Of a stretch of DNA of 21,593 nucleotides, positions 17,314 to 21,593 are shown piece by piece; the stretch's first letter is position 1; each line of letters begins with the position of its first letter. Where the stretch lies: assembly GCA_905250885.1 (NCBI GenBank), contig CAJNOQ010003056.1, positions 1-21,593 on the forward strand, in the 5' to 3' direction. A model generated the notes under the pieces. It ran no database searches. It was given only the letters and a program-made list of their open reading frames with translations, and had not been told where the DNA came from. This stretch comes from Didymodactylos carnosus. Taxonomy: Eukaryota; Rotifera; Eurotatoria; Philodinida; Philodinidae. The position numbers and the translations under genes were made by a program.

Positions 17314-19981
17314 TCAGGACTTGCAGAGAAGTACCTAACAAAAATCTGTAAATCAAATGTCGGACGGAATAACTTACGTCCATAGCGGTCTCTGTTTGAT
17401 TCGATTGAGATCCACCGTGACAGGAGAGTCGAAGGCGTCGAAGAAGAGGCTGGCAGCAGAGTTTGCAAAGGAGAAATGCGATAGCAAATATTTCGATGAG
17501 CAACGAAATGAAGAGGAGCGTGTGTAAGACAAGTGCCTGAAGGCGAATAATCGGCGACTGATTATTCTTAACAAAGTAGGTCTCTTCCTTGAACGTAACC
17601 TTCAATATCGTTTGACCCCAACCGTATCGCAAGTACTCCCCAGCGTTTGCAAAACGGAGCTCGTCCGAGAGAATGTCGCTGTTTCTTATATTAGGTGCCC
17701 ATCTACCGTCGCGAACTATTTTATCTTTGGCGTTAAGCGGCTCTGTCACGTTGATAATTTTGATGAGATTCACAAGGAACTCGATCGAGCGCCTTGTTAT
17801 AGTTTGATTTTCCGCGTAGAAAAGAGTGCATACATTGAGTTCGCGTAGTATATTGCGGTTGTTGTCATCTTGGAAATCCGCTGGTCCATATAGACAAAGC
17901 CGAATAGCGCTGATGAAATGGGGTCCATCGATCTCGACTTGAGCATTGGAACTGTGGTTGTGCAAAGTGAAGTTAAATGACACAACGGCTTTATGCTCTG
18001 AAGTAGTGCAACTGTGTTTTGGATTTCTTGATCGTGTTTGAAATTTCCCACCGTCAGCGCTAATGTCGTAACATTGTACTCCAGTGTTTATCAGACTGAC
18101 ACCCGTCGTAAACTGTTGCTCGTCCAGCATTTTCGAAATATTCCAAAAATTGCCATCGGGATCGGGCAATAACAGTTGGAGAGAGCTGTCGAATTTTGTA
18201 TTGCGCTCGTTGGCTTTACACCGCTCCAGACTCGTGTTGTTCTTGTCGATAGGATACCTATGAAGATAATCGCCTGCAAACCACCAAATAAATCCGATAA
18301 GAAGGAATATGGCTAACGACGCAACACCACCCATCCACCGTTCGCCTTCTGCGATAATGTCGAAGTGCTTGAGACAGAGTTTCACCCGTTTGCGATAGCT
18401 GTTGATCGAGATTGGCTGCCGTATTTTCATGATAAACATAATCAACCACACAACGAAACAGAGTCCTATGCCGAGAAGAGCCCAGAAGAGAGGCGAACGG
18501 ACGATACAGTGAATTTTCCTCTCAAAAGAAAAGAAATTGAGTACAAGTAAATCGTCGTAGTTATCGATAATAGGTGATTCTGCATAGTTAAATGTTTGAG
18601 TGTACGTTGAAAAGTCAGCGATATTGACCTCGTCGGTAGCGCCGAGCGGACAAAACCGGGTGGAATTGCAAGGTTGACATTGATCTGCTGGACCAATTCC
18701 TGGATTTTTTCTCCCTGGTGGACAGACCGTGCAGGGACCAAGACCGGATGTATTTTTGTACGATCCACTCACACAATGATTCGGACCGTAAGTCTGCCAG
18801 CCGTATGTAACTACCATTGAAAATGCTCTCTTGACTTCAGGACAATAGCCGGCCTCCATGGATCGAATGTAGAGAACTTCATTCTGGTCACAGATGATAA
18901 ACAAGCTGCCCGACCGGCCGAGAACATGGAGGAAAATGGAGTTTGGTAGATATATCACCTGTTGATTATTAGGAATCACAAAATCCAGCTCTACAAAACC
19001 ACGATAAGGACCAATAGCGAATTTGTAAACTTGTACTGCGGACTTTGACCACCTCTGATTTTCAGACTTGTCAACGAGTAGAGCAAGTGTGCCGTTATCG
19101 TTAAGCCAGGTAACTGAGCGGCCTATACCCATGTGCATAACGTGCTGGGCAATCGACGAGCACGACCAATCAAAATTCTCCTTCCGATAACAAACTTCCA
19201 CCCAACTGAATCTGACATGTCCGATGGCGACTAGCTCACCGGACGGACTGATCGAAACTGACATGTTATCATCTTGACCCCTATATGTAAGAGCTATACC
19301 AAGATTAATCTCTTTTAATAATCTTAGAGGTCGAAGGCCAACGAAAGAAGCGTAACGCATGTACTGCTCCCCTTTTACACTCTGGCCGACTACGACAGAC
19401 CAATTATTTGTTAGATCGAATGCGATCGGGATGAATTGCTCGTGACCAGTGGCGTTGAATGTATCATTGATTCGGTAATATTCCTTTGTCCGCCAATCAT
19501 AGGAAAGTATAAATGCATCGGCAAAGACGTAAGCATATTTCTCGTCACGATCGACTTTCAATAACATTGATTTTTGATGACCCTGTTCCCACACCACTTT
19601 ATTATCCATCGTAGGTTCGGGAACATGGCTATCATTGTAGGTTCGGCCACACGGGTCTTCAACATTAATAGTCACTAGACTAAGTACGGCATAACCCGTT
19701 ACGTTATGTTCGGCAATTTGCATGAAAGAGATTATTTTACTTTTCGGCTCCATAGTTAGCACAGAGAGACTGTACACTTTTAGTTTAGGATCTTTATAGC
19801 GGACTTCACACGGGCAAGCTTCTGATAGGACACGAACAAAGTACGTCGTCACAGAATTGTCAGCGAACATGATGACGCCATCGTTTACCGACACTTTGGT
19901 ACCATGTGGCTCATCATTGATAGTCAAGGCTCCCGATTTGACTGTGAGCAGCAGAATGAGTAGAACTTCCGTACACATCAT
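17314..19981 (-). CDS. Large glycosylated multi-pass membrane protein, uncharacterised
   Basis: The uninterrupted frame starts at ATG 19981 (TGATG context MMCTEV). Residues 1-19 (MMCTEVLLILLLTVKSGAL) are a signal peptide. Residues 20-380 look like a beta-rich, propeller-like ectodomain (repeated strands such as VSISPSGELVAIGHV and VTWLNDNGTLALLV). Residues 380-445 are Cys-rich, with GPCTVCPPGRKNPG and QCQPCNSTRFCPLG resembling GCC2/GCC3-type modules. TM1 is about 497-519, TM2 about 550-572, and a second lumenal domain (573-816) with many N-x-S/T sites precedes TM3 (about 817-840) and a short Cys/Arg tail. A GTAAGT at codon 868/869 suggests a last 58-bp intron; splicing would end the protein at 869 residues, with the stop at 17314-17316. 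Unspliced, the frame runs to 906 residues at 17261. N-glycosylation sites fall only in predicted lumenal parts, supporting the topology. Function unknown; a cell-surface receptor or adhesion role is a guess. Confidence 0.8.
17320..17377 (-). other. Candidate 58-bp intron near the 3' end of the membrane-protein gene
   Basis: Donor GAC/GTAAGTTATT and acceptor CTTCTCTGCAAG/TCCTGA. The length equals that of the ARM-TIR intron. An alternative acceptor at TTTTTGTTAG (43-bp intron) would add a few residues. Confidence 0.5.
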
Positions 19982-20868
19982 GCGTTGTTTTGTGAAAAAT
20001 TTCGCAAGGTGGTTTAAAAGTCGTTCCAGCAGAATTTCGACTAAAGAAAAAGCATGACAATTTGGGGATTTTGATTTTAACTATCTAGAAAGAGACCACA
20101 TCTTATACCATCTAAGAATCCAAAAATATTCTTGTCTATCAATCTATCTGCCACAAGTTATCAAGGTCACATTGATTACATCTGTACTTCGTGCCAGAAA
20201 ATTTGAACTCTTTCTTAATAAGGCTTTCCATACTTATTTGTCCGCCATTACACACTCGACTTTTTCGTTTCTGAACGATTGGAAAGACCATCAAATTCTG
20301 CATGTTTTGATCTAAGAACGAGATCCGTAGCTATCTGAACATTCAAGTAGTGACTAGTAGAAAATGAAACTCAGCGCCTGTCCGCTTTATGTGCACTCTT
20401 CTCAAAGCGAACGGTCAGCAAGAAACACAAAGCGAACGTGTCGGCAGAGAACAAGCAAAAAAAAACAATGGGCGGAATATTGAATAAGAACCTTGTCGGA
20501 TGTTATCGATCTTCTCATCTTAAGTAACGAGATATTGAGTTTTGTAGAGCCCAAAAAGGCGCATCCAATGCTATAGAATGCATAACATTTCAATTCCCTT
20601 TCAATAAATGTTACAGCTTTCGCTGCCACAAACTCTATGCGTGACAGCTTCTCTGTGTTTTCCTTTTGATCTTCTTCCTTCTCTTGCTTTCGTTCGTACG
20701 TAAGAAAAATGATGATAGGAACTAAACTGATCGCGGGTAAAGACTCTCGAATGAATACAGCAAATTCTTTTATTAATCAAACAGGATCTGTTGAACTGCT
20801 TTCATGCAAAGAAACGAACGGAATCTTTGGAGTTACGTTCAGAAGTGTAATATCTAAAATTTCTATAG
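19982..20868. other. 5' flank of the membrane-protein gene
   Basis: No further gene. It contains copy 2 of the dispersed repeat (20212-20256) and a weak match to the 140-bp repeat at about 20139-20175 (ATCTATCTGC-AAGTTA). No specific promoter can be named. Confidence 0.4.
20212..20256 (+). repeat. Dispersed short repeat, copy 2
   Basis: Partner of 14411-14455; 22 of 24 core bases identical. Confidence 0.6.
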
Positions 20869-21096
20869 AGAAAGATTAGAAAAGTAGAAGAAAGAGTAGA
20901 AGCAGTTGCAACAAAAAATATGTTCTGTTTACAATTGACAGATTCACAAATATCAATGGAACAAATGGAATACATTTTACCAAATTTACCGCATCTGATA
21001 CATCTTGAATTGTACGCAAAAGGTTTGGCTGATCTCACTAATGGGCACTGATGGCAAATGTTGAGTAAAGAATCCGAGACTCAGATTAACCAATAG
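20869..21096 (+). pseudogene. F-box/leucine-rich-repeat-like gene scrap
   Basis: The plus frame reads KVEERVEAVATKNMFCLQLT, then ISMEQMEYILPNLPHLIHLE, then KGLADLTNGH, and stops at TGA 21049-21051. It continues WQMLSKESETQINQ to TAG at 21094. The spacing of L, the PNLPHLIHLEL motif and the following DL-NG--W block resemble the leucine-rich repeats of F-box proteins, which recruit substrates to SCF ubiquitin ligases. No F-box is seen, the frame is closed just upstream (TAG at 20866-20868), and the TGA interrupts the motif. It is therefore a fragment of a dead gene copy. The family call rests on motif style only. Confidence 0.4.
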
Positions 21097-21480
21097 CAAA
21101 TGTTACAATGTGACAGCGATAACGAACGCAAAAAGTCTGACAAGATCAGCAACTTGTAACAGCAGCTACAGCGGTGACATTCATGTCTGATTCAGTTTCC
21201 AAAATGACATTTTTAGACAACATATTGCATTTTCTTCGGCAAAATCGAGAAAATGAGAATCATCTGAAATAATTGGTCCTTCAGTTCAAAAAGGGTCATT
21301 CAAAAACAGTTCCGTTACCACACTGATGTTTCAACACTTTTAAACTACTATCCATTTCAAAATAGAAGAGACGGTCAGTGTGAGTAGAATAGCTCCGGAA
21401 CGCGAGTAGCTAGAGGTCTGCAGTTTCTGCATTCAAGAGACATATATGGGGCAAGTAAATAATATGACGGATACAAAAGT
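21097..21480. other. Stretch with no recognisable gene
   Basis: Nothing supportable on either strand. Confidence 0.4.
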
Positions 21481-21481
21481 T

Positions 21482-21593
21482 TTTGAGCGAATCTTCATGG
21501 GTTTTGGTGGATTTTCTGGAAGACTTTGGGATTTGATGCTACTAGTACTCATATTCCAGAAAATCCACCAAAACCCATGAAGATTCGCTCAAA
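21482..21593. repeat. Perfect 39-bp inverted repeat at the window edge
   Basis: The left arm 21482-21520 (starting TTTGAGCGAATCTTCATGGG) is the exact reverse complement of 21555-21593, around a 34-bp loop. The right arm ends with the last base of the window, so the true arm may be longer. Confidence 0.95.

Noticed and set aside
20802..21038. Minus-strand 78-codon frame with several cysteines
   Set aside because: It is antisense to the F-box/LRR-like plus-strand scrap, which has the recognisable motif.
1..21593. Telomeric repeat arrays
   Set aside because: No tandem telomere-like G-rich repeats found; the G-runs at 13479-14026 belong to the hAT-like element.

Overview
This window looks like metazoan DNA, most plausibly from a bdelloid rotifer (Adineta/Rotaria type). 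The evidence is a protein with an alpha-solenoid, a charged linker and a TIR domain, very short GT-AG introns (two candidates of exactly 58 bp), an AT-rich background, and many decayed transposable-element and gene fragments packed as a patchwork. The organism call is inference from gene style; no taxonomic marker is present.

Layout. 1-250: minus-strand acidic coding scrap. 480-560: 33-bp minisatellite. 1331-1643: imperfect palindrome of about 310 bp. 2455-2605: an inverted stray copy of the repeat that is tandem at 6542-7090. 2605-3230: decayed minus-strand coding sequence. 3384-4080: second, larger imperfect palindrome. 4071-4935: broken vertnin/OTU-like gene. 5754-6120: short tandem, inverted and direct repeats. 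6542-7090: four copies of a 140-bp repeat. 7877-7985: weak 5S rRNA-like stretch. 8253-8666: TPR gene fragment. 8709-9367: Mutator-like (MULE) deletion derivative with 198-bp terminal inverted repeats around the tail of its transposase gene. 9446-9472: perfect GC-rich hairpin. 9487-9526: exact 40-bp copy of part of the TPR fragment. 9527-10304: non-LTR reverse transcriptase cut at both ends. 10305-12272: ARM-like/TIR gene (minus) with one clear intron, a frameshift inside the TIR domain, and its 3' end replaced by the RT fragment. 13452-14039: hAT-like non-autonomous element with runs of G. 14533-14837 and 16452-16662: candidate minus-strand exons. 17314-19981: the one large intact gene, a secreted-type, multi-pass, glycosylated membrane protein of about 870-906 residues. 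20869-21096: F-box/LRR-like pseudogene scrap. 21482-21593: perfect 39-bp inverted repeat ending exactly at the window edge.

The genes do not form an operon or shared pathway. The common thread is genome turnover: nearly every coding unit except the membrane protein is truncated, frameshifted or joined to a foreign fragment, and inverted repeats of every size (12 bp to about 300 bp per arm) are common. I do not see a convincing new multi-gene system. The most interesting objects are the junction cluster at 8552-10320 (TPR, MULE, hairpin, templated copy, RT, TIR), the long palindromes, and the terminal perfect palindrome.
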